Positions 46,724 through 56,964 of a stretch of DNA of 64,000 nucleotides are shown piece after piece (position 1 is the first letter of the stretch; every line of letters starts with the position of its first letter). The translations under genes were made by a program, and so were the position numbers. A model generated the notes under the pieces. It was given only the letters and a program-made list of their open reading frames with translations, did no database searches and was not told the DNA's origin. The stretch is from Rhodocollybia butyracea (lineage: Eukaryota; Basidiomycota; Agaricomycetes; Agaricales; Omphalotaceae): contig JADNRY010000113.1 of the NCBI GenBank assembly GCA_015501585.1, positions 1 through 64,000 on the forward strand, read 5' to 3'.

Positions 46724-48298
46724 TATGTCTGCTGACGGTTTAACTGATTCTGAGCTGGACCAGAAGTCCCATCTCCTCCTGGTTTTGATGCGGCCTGATT
46801 TCATCATGTTGATTGTGAGTACTAGTATTGAGCACTACTAGTACTTAGTACTAGATGCTTGAACTACATACAAAAAGTACTCATGTACATAAAATTCCAG
46901 CTTGTTGTTCTGTTTTATGGTCAGTCCGCTTGCTTTGACTATGAACATGATTAAACATTCACTAGGCTCTTACACAATACTTTTTCTCTTTATATCTACC
47001 TTCAGATTCAGCATCGTGGACGAAAGCACTACTATCAAATTGCAGTCCTACTTCTATACATGCTGGCTACAACAGCACTAATTCTTGCTATCTTGATCTA
47101 TGATCAAGAAGGTCTTGGTCTATTTGCAGTAGTACTCAATGACAGCATTACTTCTGAACCAGTGCAATCTCATGATCTTATGTTTGAAAATTTAGAGTGT
47201 GTGCTGCCTTGCTCATTTGAATTCCAATGTGAATTAAAGATTGTCTCAGAATTGCTGAAGCAGTTATCTATGTGGTGGCAAAGTGAGTTTTGTGATGATG
47301 CTTATAATTATATCAGATTATTTACTGAAGCTCTCTAAGCACAATAGCAGATGCTCTACTTGTCAGATTGTTTTAATAGGATGTCATACAATCAATATAC
47401 TGATTGTATAATAGTTATATCGCTGTTATGTTGTTTGGGGTGGAAGAAAGCATGTTATTGCTGTTCCTTCCCTAGTTTGCTTTGTCAACACGGGTGTGTA
47501 AAGATCTTTTGCCTTATTTGATTATAATTTAATCCTGCTTCCACTCTAGTCCTAGCACTTTCCGCAGTAGTTCTGAAACAGAAGAGCATAGCCACATTGA
47601 TCACTGGGGAAAACTCTTTGCTCACCCCAACAACATCGGGTATTGCATTGTCATTCTTGGCAGTAAACCTCCTCACAAACATTATGTTGACCGGATTGAT
47701 AGGTTGGCTCATTTGTGCTGCAGTTAAAAACTTTGCTTATGGGCTACTTCAGCGGGTAGGATATGGTGGATATCAAAGGCAACCCGGTGGTCACTGCAAG
47801 TAGATGGCAGGGATGATAATAGTTCAAATAATATCATACAGATCATGTGTGTCCACCCGTTTCGTTTTATAGTGGACTGACCTAAAGCCTTTTCTATTTA
47901 GTCTTGAATCGGGTTCATTGTATCCAGTTGCACTAGTAGTTGGCCTAGGGCTTGCTGCGGGGGGTCATCCGAATGAAGGAGAGCCTTTCCTGACAGTCAT
48001 TGTGGCAAGTATCTCATATGATCTGATCTGGACAGTGTCAATATCTCAAGACTAACTAAAGACCAACAGGGCATGGCTCCAACTCTCATCATGGTGAGAA
48101 CCGACCTGGATATAAGCATCCACATCAGCTCAGACCAAGGCTCAGACAAAAACCATGGGAAACAAAGGTCAGAGCAAGATGGCATGGAATCAAATAGAAC
48201 TTCCGGCTCAAGGTATGAGCTACAACCCGGTAATCAAACAGGAGGGAATATAGGCTTGGAGAGGGACTCAGACAGGTATATGTGGCAGCTACGAACCT
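46724..48298 (+). CDS. Multi-pass membrane protein of the basidiomycete seven-helix type
   Basis: An Agaricomycete-expanded family of unknown function, probably in the plasma membrane. Likely start ATG 46,724 (MSADGLTDSELDQKSHLLL) with a donor at 46,814. Hydrophobic exons follow: QIAVLLLYMLATTALILAIL (47,037-47,096), ALSFLAVNLLTNIMLTGLIG (47,650-47,705), SLYPVALVVGLGLAAGG (about 47,914-47,965), and the family-typical end MAPTLIMVRTDLDISIH (48,073), before a polar Gly/Asn/Ser-rich cytoplasmic tail to the stop at 48,298. I could not place every exon; the segment 47,160-47,340 may be intronic. The IAPTLIIVR-like ending is the main reason for the call. Confidence 0.55.
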
Positions 48299-50084
48299 AA
48301 ATATTCCTTTACAAAAAGGTGAAAACGCTTGAAATAAAGATGACCCCCATGCCCCGTCTTATGCTAGGCTTTCCAGGTGATGTCCTTACTATTGATGGGT
48401 GGTCCAGCCCTGCCTTTTTAATTTAGCTAGACTTCTTTACCATTTATGCATTATGTACTGATTTTGTCTCATTTCCTTCCACATTCAAAATTCAAATTCA
48501 TTTTGCAGACCCTCAGGAGTCAGGCCAACTCATACAGCCCAGCCTTCTTGTATGTGAGCAATTAGTCAGTTATCAAACCATCGACTTGCTGGTGCACCTG
48601 TACAGTCCTAGTATGACCTTGTACATCAGGGCACGGAATTTTCGGAGGCTCAGAATCATAGCAAAAATGAACAGCTTTTCAAGAGAGGCTGTTGAATGTT
48701 TGGAGTTCTAGTCACCTACCTATTCTAAGTACTAGTATTCACATCTTAATTGATTCTAACCTCCTGGTTACCTGCATGATAAACATGCTGGAAGCCTGGA
48801 AGTTAAAGATAATGGCTCTGAGTGACACTCTTTCGGTAAGTAATGAAGGCCCCTCTCATTGTTACATTGTAACTTTATGTTACTCTGTATACTTAGTACT
48901 AGGGCAACTTTTTGCTGAAAATTGAAGTCAGTAGTAATTTTTCATGTTTTCTTGTGATGTACGTTGTAACATGGTAAGTTGTTACAGGAAGACCTGAGAC
49001 ATTGAGGGCATACATTCTCTGATTAAGTACACTGTACATACTACATAAGGATCAAGATTGAAAATGCAGGTTGCAATCAGGTTCGGGCCTATCAGCAAGC
49101 TGGCAGGTGCATGATGGGGGTCACGGTAATAGGTTTGCCCCCATACACTACTAGGTCCTAGGCACTTCACATACTAGACTTGAACTTCATACATATCTCA
49201 TGTGAGGTCTGTTTCCATATGATACATACTTACAGACTCCGCAAAATGATGTATTTCACGTGAAAAGGAGTACAAAAAGAGCGAAACTACATACTAGACT
49301 ACTAAGACTACCCACACATGCACCAGATGCAGGCTGATAATCATGAAACTGAATCTCAATTTGTCCAGAGTCACAACTCCGAATTTCTGTAATGGTAATT
49401 AGTAAGGCAACCTCATCAAAAGTCCAAAACCGGGTGTTCTTTGGAGCCACAGTTACCGCCACTGTCATGGGCATGTTCTTTGTTCTCATGGTCACTAGAT
49501 GGGTTTTGGCAATTGAGTTTTATCCGAGTTTGAATACAAGTGCGCAAATATACTTACTCTGTACATTGATTAGCAAAAAGGAAATCTTTTGAAGATCTTA
49601 CTGCTGTAGTACAAAGGGCTAATGCTCCGGCAGGGAAACCCTGAGATTCCAATGACTTGATTTTCTGTGTGAGCTTTTAGTGATGAGATATGAAGATCAG
49701 GGCCATGCGTCCCCCCCCCCTTGCTTTCAACATGCTAAGCGGAAACAGTTATGGGCCTGATGAAGTTAGACTAGAAGCTGAAGGTGATCAGTCAATATTG
49801 TTGTATGACTTGTCTTGTAGTCGGGGAGTGCTGCGCAGCAGCATTAAGGATGTTCTACGCTCCCCACATTCAAAATTCAAATTCAGTTTGCAGTGAGCAA
49901 TTATTAGGCTGTGAACAATTAGAGCAGTTGGTTATTAAGTTGTTAATAGTTATTAAACCATTGACTCGCTGGTGCACCTGTACAGCCCCAGTATGACCTT
50001 GTACATAAGGGCACGTATGGTGGTCACACTGCCTGCCTTGTATTGAGCATGTTTAGAACACCATGAACAATAAGAGCTACTAGA
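48299..50084. other. Intergenic, with one duplicated segment
   Basis: No gene recognised. Two related stretches, about 48,482-48,640 and 49,866-50,015, share ACATTCAAAATTCAAATTCA, TGAGCAATTA and CGCTGGTGCACCTGTACAG-like blocks, so a roughly 150-bp sequence has been duplicated 1.4 kb apart. Confidence 0.4.
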
Positions 50085-50089
50085 GACAT

Positions 50090-50241
50090 TGTAACGCCTA
50101 CGGCACGTTCATTGCCGTTAGCGCCGATATTACATAATTAGTCTACTCTTATCCTCGTACCACATACTCGTTTCGGTCTATTTCTCTAATAGAACGAGAT
50201 CTTGCTCATGGTCTGAGGCATTAAGAGTCAGGGCTCTTACA
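50090..50241 (+). repeat. Left 152-bp LTR
   Basis: TG...CA ends; preceded by GACAT. Confidence 0.93.
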
Positions 50242-50284
50242 CTTTTTTGAGCAACCTTGTCCTGAATAGGACTATTACAGCAAT

Positions 50285-51319
50285 ATGACCACACAACAGC
50301 ACAACTCAAGCCATGACTCTGTCATGGCTCTGGCTTACTCTTTTCTTTCTCAAATCCTTTCCATGTTCCCTCATGATCCTCTCTCACACATCTCTGGGAT
50401 CCTGGACTTCTCCTCCCAGGGAATTCAACAGCTGCTAGTCAACTTTAAGCAGCTCTGGGAACAACATGGTCTTTCAGTGGCTGGTAGGGATTTGGCAGAG
50501 GCAGTGGTGCAGGATTCAACATTAAGATGTTGCTGGGCAGTGAAGGAAGAAGGTTTCCAGGCAGAGGTCTGTTTTCAGATGATAGAGTCTATTAAGAGAC
50601 TGGGAGAAGAGTTTGGGATGGAACTGTCCAAATCTCAAACACCACCTCCTGCTCCGAGTTCTCCATCACCTTTGACCGCTCCTACTGCCTCATCACCGAC
50701 TCCCACGCTCGCTTCAAACGCATTGAACACATTGAAATCGTCTCCACATGCTCTGACATTGGTTTCACCCTCCAAACCCACTTCCCCTTCATTTCAACTC
50801 CAACCAACCTCAGAGTTTGCACGGGAGGTGGTTGAACTGCGGAAAGCAGGCCGGAAACTCAAAGTATTCATGGATGAACATGTCATGGGGCTCGAACACA
50901 CAGGTGGCGCACCGCCAGCTCGTGTTCATCTCTCAAACACTCCAACCGAGTGTACACCTGTGCCTTATGTTGCCCCTGTGACTGCTGTTCCACCAACAGG
51001 CCTTCGTAAACGTGTCAAACACAATGTGTATGGTGCGTTTGGTTCGCTCTTGCTTCGTTCAAGTCGTTGCCCATCCCAATCTGGTACACTCATGCCATCA
51101 CCTTCACCCACTGAAACTCCCCATCACCATATTTGTGCTCCCAATCAATGCTCCCATTCATGGCGCTGGAGATCTACTGTCTCCAATGTGCCACCACCAT
51201 CTCAATCTGGACTTAGTGTCAGCATCCAGAGAATCCGGCGATTTTCACAGGACACTTTCTCTTCTTCTGCACTTATGGAAATTGCCAGCATACTACATCG
51301 TACGTTACCTATTAGATGA
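50285..51319 (+). CDS. Sole ORF of the compact LTR element, gag-like candidate
   Basis: 344 codons, unbroken, starting 43 nt after the left LTR. Residues 1-110 are predicted largely helical (SFLSQILSMFPHDPLSH, IQQLLVNFKQLWEQHG, MIESIKRLGEEFGMEL). Residues 115-180 are Pro/Ser/Thr-rich. A second helical stretch carries a basic patch (EVVELRKAGRKLKVFMDEH), followed by RKRVKH near residue 240 and a His/Cys/Ser-rich tail (HHHICAPNQCSH). No CCHC knuckle, DSG protease motif, RT or integrase. The helical front, Pro linker and basic region are compatible with a highly diverged gag; a captured host gene is the alternative. The position in a two-LTR unit and the intact state argue it is used for mobility. 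Confidence 0.75.
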   Translation: MTTQQHNSSHDSVMALAYSFLSQILSMFPHDPLSHISGILDFSSQGIQQLLVNFKQLWEQHGLSVAGRDLAEAVVQDSTLRCCWAVKEEGFQAEVCFQMIESIKRLGEEFGMELSKSQTPPPAPSSPSPLTAPTASSPTPTLASNALNTLKSSPHALTLVSPSKPTSPSFQLQPTSEFAREVVELRKAGRKLKVFMDEHVMGLEHTGGAPPARVHLSNTPTECTPVPYVAPVTAVPPTGLRKRVKHNVYGAFGSLLLRSSRCPSQSGTLMPSPSPTETPHHHICAPNQCSHSWRWRSTVSNVPPPSQSGLSVSIQRIRRFSQDTFSSSALMEIASILHRTLPIR

Positions 51320-51414
51320 CTGTATGTTTCTCTTTGTTATGTTTTCCCTTTTCCATCTTTCTCTTTTGTTTTTTTTTGGGTAAGATGGACCTGTGGGGTC
51401 AATCTAGGGGCATG

Positions 51415-51566
51415 TGTAACGCCTACGGCACGTTCATTGCCGTTAGCGCCGATATTACATAATTAGTCTACTCTTATCCTCGTACCACATACTCGTTTCG
51501 GTCTATTTCTCTAATAGAACAAGATCTTGCTCATGGTCTGAGGCATTAAGAGTCAGGGCTCTTACA
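51415..51566 (+). repeat. Right 152-bp LTR
   Basis: Followed by GACAT. One G/A difference from the left LTR, at a CpG. Confidence 0.93.
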
Positions 51567-51571
51567 GACAT

Positions 51572-52388
51572 TACCGATGGCACTGGAGATGCATAACAGC
51601 TCCTTGGTTACACGTTGCTCGGGCAACTTGATAAGGGCTTTAGCTTGCAGCCCTTGGCTCTAACGAGGTGATCAGACTACACAGGAAAAATCAGATTTCT
51701 ATAGAGAGAGGGCGCCGGGGGTCACTAATCGCTAATGGAAACGTGTACAGTGTGGGAGAAGTTACAAGGCCTGGAATATCTAATAACCCCGCAATCAGTG
51801 CTCATAACAGGCGAGAGATTGCGAAGGGGGTATGATCATCATATGTGTGTCCAAGTGAAAGCAAATTGAAAGGGCCATGATGGCTTAACTTTACAATTCG
51901 TTGTGCAGGCGAGAGGAAGTTCCTGTATCCGCAAAGGGAAGGCAAGGCAAGGTCAATGCGACCAGTCTGACTGCGTCGGTGTCCCTCTCAGTCTGAGCAT
52001 GCTTCTGGACCGCATCGGGTCTGAGCGGGTGGCGCGTAACATGGCTCACGCGCACCAGGAGATGTTGTGGCGAGTTAGTACTTTAAAAAAGATGTTCCAG
52101 CCTCCGATAGCCACTGGACATAAGAGAACTACTATACAGAGTAACATAATACGCAAAGTGGTATGGAACTATGCCTGACAACGAGCCAAAACCTTCAAGT
52201 ATCAAACAATGCTAGGCGGTCAATATCTGCAAGCACCACCATCACTCCGAGTCATCCGAATCGCTATCGTATGCACTCAACGCACTGTTCGCTGCCATGG
52301 CACCTCATCAACGAAACACCCTTCTGGTTTGACTGGCAAGTCCTCGAAGAACTTCTCCACCATTTCGAGTACAGACGCGAACCGTCTA
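51572..52388. other. Intergenic, downstream of the LRR fragment
   Basis: No gene recognised. Short plus-strand frames around 51,903-52,400 have no family features. A minus-strand 3' region of the LRR gene may extend here. Confidence 0.35.
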
Positions 52389-52960
52389 TCATTCTTGAAA
52401 CAGATTGACACGCTGTAAGGTACACTCTGACCGCTTTACAACTTCTTTCAGCTCGCTAAGAAGAGCGGCCCAGAGTTCATGATAATAATCATCAAGCAGG
52501 TTAATGTCCAGTTGGGTCAACTTGGGTAGCGTAACACACTTCCAGGACCCATTGCTAAACATATATCTCTCACCGAGTTTTGGACCAATGGCAAGGGTCA
52601 AGAGAGAGGACCGGCAAGTCAATTGATTAGCATCAGGGTTCCCTGTGTACGTGAAAGCTCCGACTTGCAAGGACTTCAAACAAGGGCACATGATGAGTAA
52701 GCTGGCAAAAGATACACCACTGTAGCAGTCAACCTTCAAGAATTTAAGTTCCGACTGGCTATAACATCTGCACATGACTCCATGAGCTCATGTAGTTCCA
52801 GTTTCTGTAGAGGAGGGTGACAGTCCAAGATTGGATTTGGGACAGAAAATATACTGGAAGCAAGACAAGATCGACATGATAAGTCTTCAAGAAGAGGAAA
52901 TTGTGTTGGGGAACGGTTTGGAGGGGAACATGATGACAAGGCAGCGAGGGGATTTAAATG
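52389..52960 (-). pseudogene. LRR protein fragment (F-box/LRR type)
   Basis: Minus-strand sequence with leucine-rich-repeat spacing typical of basidiomycete F-box/LRR proteins, the substrate adaptors of SCF ubiquitin ligases. Seen: FPLLEDLSCRSCLASSIF and LQKLELHELMESC (52,900-52,760), then after a frame change near 52,740 LKFLKVDCYSGVSFASLL, CPCLKSLQVGAF and LPKLTQLDINLLDDYYHELW to a stop at 52,389. No F-box is visible. The 5' part is cut off by the Gypsy LTR at 52,984, so this is probably a truncated gene. Confidence 0.6.
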
Positions 52961-52983
52961 ACAATACAGCCTGTCTCCATCTG

Positions 52984-54085
52984 TGTAGACACGGTAGTCT
53001 CGTAATTCACAATAAAAATAATAAGAACACTTAGCTAGAAGTAGAACCTCAGAAAACTAGATCCCCTGCGGTGGTCACCACTGAAGTAAGGAGATTTGGT
53101 CCAAGCGAGGACCGGTGGGGATACCTAGTCGGGATCTACGAAAGAGTTAGCGTGAAGAAGAATAGATAGACTTAGCTATCGGAATATGGTCTTATAGTCC
53201 GCCGTCGCTAGCGGTTATGCACACGTAGTAGAATTAAAGAAAAAAAGAGAGTCCCCTTCATTACTGTATCTACCTGTGATATATACAGGCTGCCACGCGT
53301 GCTCGTACGTCGCCTGACTGTATACATGTGATGTGTATAGGTAGGATAAAATATTCAGAAGGAAAATAGTCCGAAAGAATTGAAATACCTCCGAGTATGC
53401 GACTTTAAGGCTCTGCTGCACGGCGCGGGTAACACGCTTGACTAGTAAACTAGATCTCCCGCCTACAACCATCAACGGGGACAGGAGAGGTTGCCAGCCT
53501 CAACGTCGCGATCTAGGCGTGTACCGACGTCCGCCGCATTCACCGTCAAGGCACGAAACCCATCGGATACGGAAAGGAATAATGATCAAGCAAATAAATC
53601 AACGGAAAAAGAATGATAAAACATACGATACGCCGATATAAAAACCGAACCGCTAAAACTGCTACGCCCCTTCCGTGACCAAACTAAGCCATAGAATCCA
53701 TAGCGAATATGCTGGGGGTGCCGTAGAAATATTATAAGTTGCTGGAATACTTCAATAGGCAAGAGGAGATAAGAGGAGATCGGGAGGGCGACAATTTGAA
53801 ATGGTGTGTATCAGTGATGTTGAATGGCCATAATCACCGAGCTGTATTCGAGTTATTTGTATGCCGGTTTGTTGTTGTCCAGAGGTTAGAATAAGGGAGG
53901 GAAAGTAGAGAAATTGGATGGTGGAGGTAAAAGAGAAAGAGAGGTGATGTGTGAAGGAGTTTGAAGGGAAATGATAAGGTTTGAAGAGCGTGAAGGATTT
54001 GGTAATATATGTATAGTGATAATAAGTATGAGTGAAAGGTATACATGAAGTAGCAGCTACCGGCGGGGCAGCTGGCACTTCCACA
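52984..54085 (-). repeat. Gypsy 3' LTR
   Basis: Nearly identical to the right copy from about 53,050 to 53,880 but clearly diverged in its last 200 bp (53,890-54,060). It contains a short frame (53,438-53,641) shared with the other LTR and unlikely to be a gene. Confidence 0.88.
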
Positions 54086-54256
54086 GAGGGGGGTACTTTA
54101 GATTCCGTCCTCGGAATCACTCGAAGAAGGAGAGTTATGAATAATTTCAAAAAGAGATGTAGATTTGGTAATAGAAAAATGACAGAGATGTGGAAAGTAA
54201 GGAATAGAGTTATAATGTTCGAGTACAGCAGAAGCGCGTACCAACGAATCCAAATG

Positions 54257-54817
54257 TCATAAGTCAAACGTATCACGCACCAGATTCACCAGACGCTTGG
54301 GAGTGTATAGCGACCAGTTGATATCGCCGATTTGTTGTGGAAGCATGATCATTGCCTTCCACTCGAAGTCAGTTGCATCTTGACACACTTCCCTATTATT
54401 CTTCAGGAGGACACCCTCTGCCGTGATGGTGAATTGGGAAGCCATATCGAGGAACCACTCGCGAGTCATTGGGCCATTCCGTGCACCATCAGATCCAACT
54501 TCTGGTACGTATCGTTCCGGAACAACACCAGATCGAACTCCGGCCACTACTTCAGTCCAGCGGAGCTGGGTATCCCTAGCATAGACGATATGCACGGTGT
54601 GATTGTCAGGGTGTTCATAGACCCATCGGAGACCAAGGTCGATTGGATAACTTGTTGCCAGTCCAATGGGGTCAAGAACGGGGTGAGTCAGGTCCGTCGA
54701 GCGAATAATAAATGGTTGCCTTGGATAGGCTCTATCTGGTACTCAGACCAGGGTGAAAGCCTTGTTCATTGGGTATGTTGGATCGTCGAACAACGCGGCC
54801 AATGCGGGGTACAATAC
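54257..54817 (-). pseudogene. Gypsy accessory ORF downstream of integrase
   Basis: One frame runs from 54,817 to the stop at 54,257 (about 186 codons) with a single TGA at 54,745-54,743, which CGA to TGA would explain. Blocks: VLYPALAALFDDPTYPMN, VPDRAYPRQPFIIRSTD, DLGLRWVYEHPDNHTVHIVY, RWTEVVAGVRSGVVPERYVP, GPMTREWFLDMASQFTIT and LYTPKRLVNLVRDTFDL. No known retroelement domain is recognised. A pyrimidine-rich intron-like stretch with CTTCAG acceptor ends at 54,818. A GT donor at 54,995 within the last codons of the integrase ORF would join the two in frame. Possibly an integrase tail extension or a separate accessory protein. Confidence 0.6.
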
Positions 54818-54981
54818 CTGAAGGTGGAATTGAAAATGGGGATATAATAGGAGGGGCATAGAGAGAGATGATAGAATAGAAGAGGGGAAGAAAATAGGAA
54901 GACGAGATAGGAAAATGAATATATATATATTACATGGATAAAAGAAAAGGCATAGGGTATAAGGAAAAAGCGAGATAATGA

Positions 54982-56506
54982 TCACTCAGCGGTAACCGGA
55001 TGCATGTCCGAATGGAAAAACCTCTTTAGCCGTGCCTGTACACGGTCCAGACGGAACGACGGGAGCTCATACTGTACAGAGCCAACTTGCTGCCGGGGTT
55101 GCGGAATTTTTGCGCGTAGAGTTTGATGTGTAGGTCTATAATAGAACAAACGGAGGCGTCGAATATTAATGTGTCCCGGAAGAATAGCACCACTTAGCTC
55201 TTTGAGTACAAACGCATCATTAGGGCGTTTCTCATGAATGATATAGGGGCCCAAGTATGTCCAGAGTCCCTTTCCGCCTTTGATCTCGTCGATAGCAGAC
55301 TCTCGTAACCAAACATACATCCCTTCCTCGAAATCACGAAAATCCCATTGAAAACCAACGCGCTTGGATAGATCTTCAATTGCTCGGCGCCGAGACTCAG
55401 CAAGCTTCTTGTTTGCTTTGCGCATCTTCTCATCTCTTCATGACAACTGTAGCGCTCGCATGGCAATTAATTCCTCATGGGTATGAACCGTGTGCCAGTC
55501 CAATGTCTGCCAAGTAATCTCTGTTAGATCAAATGAGAAAACTGGGTGCGTACCGTATAAGAGGTAGTATGGCAGAAGCCTGTAGCTCGGGAGACTGTTA
55601 CCCGCATCGCAAATAAAACCGCATGAAGGAATCGTGGCCAATTCCCTTTAGCATCTCCGGTACATTTGAACAAAGAATCCACCAGTGGCTGGTGAGCACG
55701 TTCCACAGGCGCATTACCTGTGGATGATATGGAGTAGAAAAGATCACAGTACAACGGTATTGTGTCTCAAGCAGATGAGTAACCTCCTTCTGGAATTCCG
55801 GTCCTCCATCAAAAGTGAAAAACGGCACACACCCAAATCAACAAATTATCTCTTCATAAATGAACTTGGCTACGGGCGCGGCGGAGCTTCCTGATACTGC
55901 CCTGGCTTCCGGCCATAGCATTGTCGGTTCTACAGCTTGAATAATTCGGTCTACACCGCCGACTCCATTGGGCATCTTGATTGAATCTAAATTAAAATGT
56001 CGCAGTAATGGCGCTTGCCAGGACTCATTGTAAGGATTTTTTGGATTGGACTTAACTGATTTCTGACATTCGATACATGAGCGGACAAAATAGGTGATGT
56101 CGTCGTACATGTTTGGCCAATAGAACCGTTCCACAAGTTGCTTGTACACTGCATCCCGTCCTCGATGTCCTATCTCATTGTGTGCTGCTGCCATGAGATC
56201 CATCCTTTTCGTAGAATCTTCAACTACCAGCTGCGGAAGTCGATCCAACTTGGCCTTCGGAGCTAACCATAGGCGTCCATCTTGAAGAAAAAATCTCTGT
56301 GATTTCTTTTTGAAGCGTAGTTGTTCCTTTTGAGTCCGCAGATGTCCTGGATATAAACCTGTAGTGAAAAAGTCTCGCAGTTGATTCCAGAAAGACTTAT
56401 CTTCAGTATCCGGTACGCGATGCTGATGTCCAGTCTTTTCTAAATCAAGTGGTGGCAAGGGAAGCGCTTCGGTAGGGGATACTTGCGCAATATACTCCAA
56501 TAACAC
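54982..56506 (-). pseudogene. Gypsy integrase
   Basis: HHCC module: HNEIGHRGRDAVYKQL ... SCIECQK (56,190-56,060). Core: Asp in FNLDSIKMP, Asp in TFDGGPEF (about 55,815) and Glu in APVERAHQPL (about 55,715), so the DDE triad is recognisable although frames change near 55,840, 55,730 and 55,560. The C-terminal part, EEGMYVWLRESAIDEIKGGK with LGPYIIHEKRPNDAFVLKEL, ends at TGA 54,982. Confidence 0.92.
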
Positions 56507-56964
56507 TGTCTCATTCCCAAGTAGGAATTCTGCACTGCAAGATACTGGGTTTCGGCGATAGTGAAACTAAGGGAGTCTTCTACATGGATTGGTAGCAGTA
56601 CAGCGACTTGCAGTAGCAGCAAAAATAGAATACTCATCTGTTGGATGTACAGGGGCTGCGGTATCGAATTATTGAAATCCGGTAATTCTAAAGAAATCAC
56701 TGAGCTAAGCATTAGTGGGATGGACGTACCCGGTTCATTCCATGAACTAATAAATGGGTTTGAATAGTGGATATAGAGCTCGTTCCACATAAATCTAGTC
56801 AATGCCATATCATTGTAGGCATCAAGGAATTCTTCTGGGTCCGTATCATCGTAAGGTTGATCATTGGGTGAGGGCTTGCGGCGCGAAAGACCATCCTCAA
56901 GCTTGAATGATGTTGCCGGAACATGCTTGGTCTCAAAATCAAACAGTTTAATCCACAAAATCCA

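Larger units (their letters stand above)
50090..51566 (+). mobile_element. Compact LTR element with a single intact ORF (TR-GAG/TRIM-like)
   Basis: LTRs of 152 bp, 50,090-50,241 and 51,415-51,566 (TGTAACGCC...CTCTTACA), differ by one base (AACGAG vs AACAAG). GACAT flanks both ends (50,085-50,089 and 51,567-51,571). The 1.17-kb interior holds one ORF of 344 codons and nothing resembling protease, integrase or RT. Near-identical LTRs and an unbroken ORF among decayed neighbours show recent activity, so pol must be supplied in trans. Confidence 0.93.

Noticed and set aside
51012..51383. Second overlapping ORF (123 codons) in the compact LTR element as a pol-like frameshift product
   Set aside because: No protease, RT or integrase motif; hydrophobic and His-rich composition looks like an off-frame reading of the real ORF.
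53438..53641. 67-codon ORF present in both Gypsy LTRs
   Set aside because: Conserved as LTR sequence; no domain and no leader.
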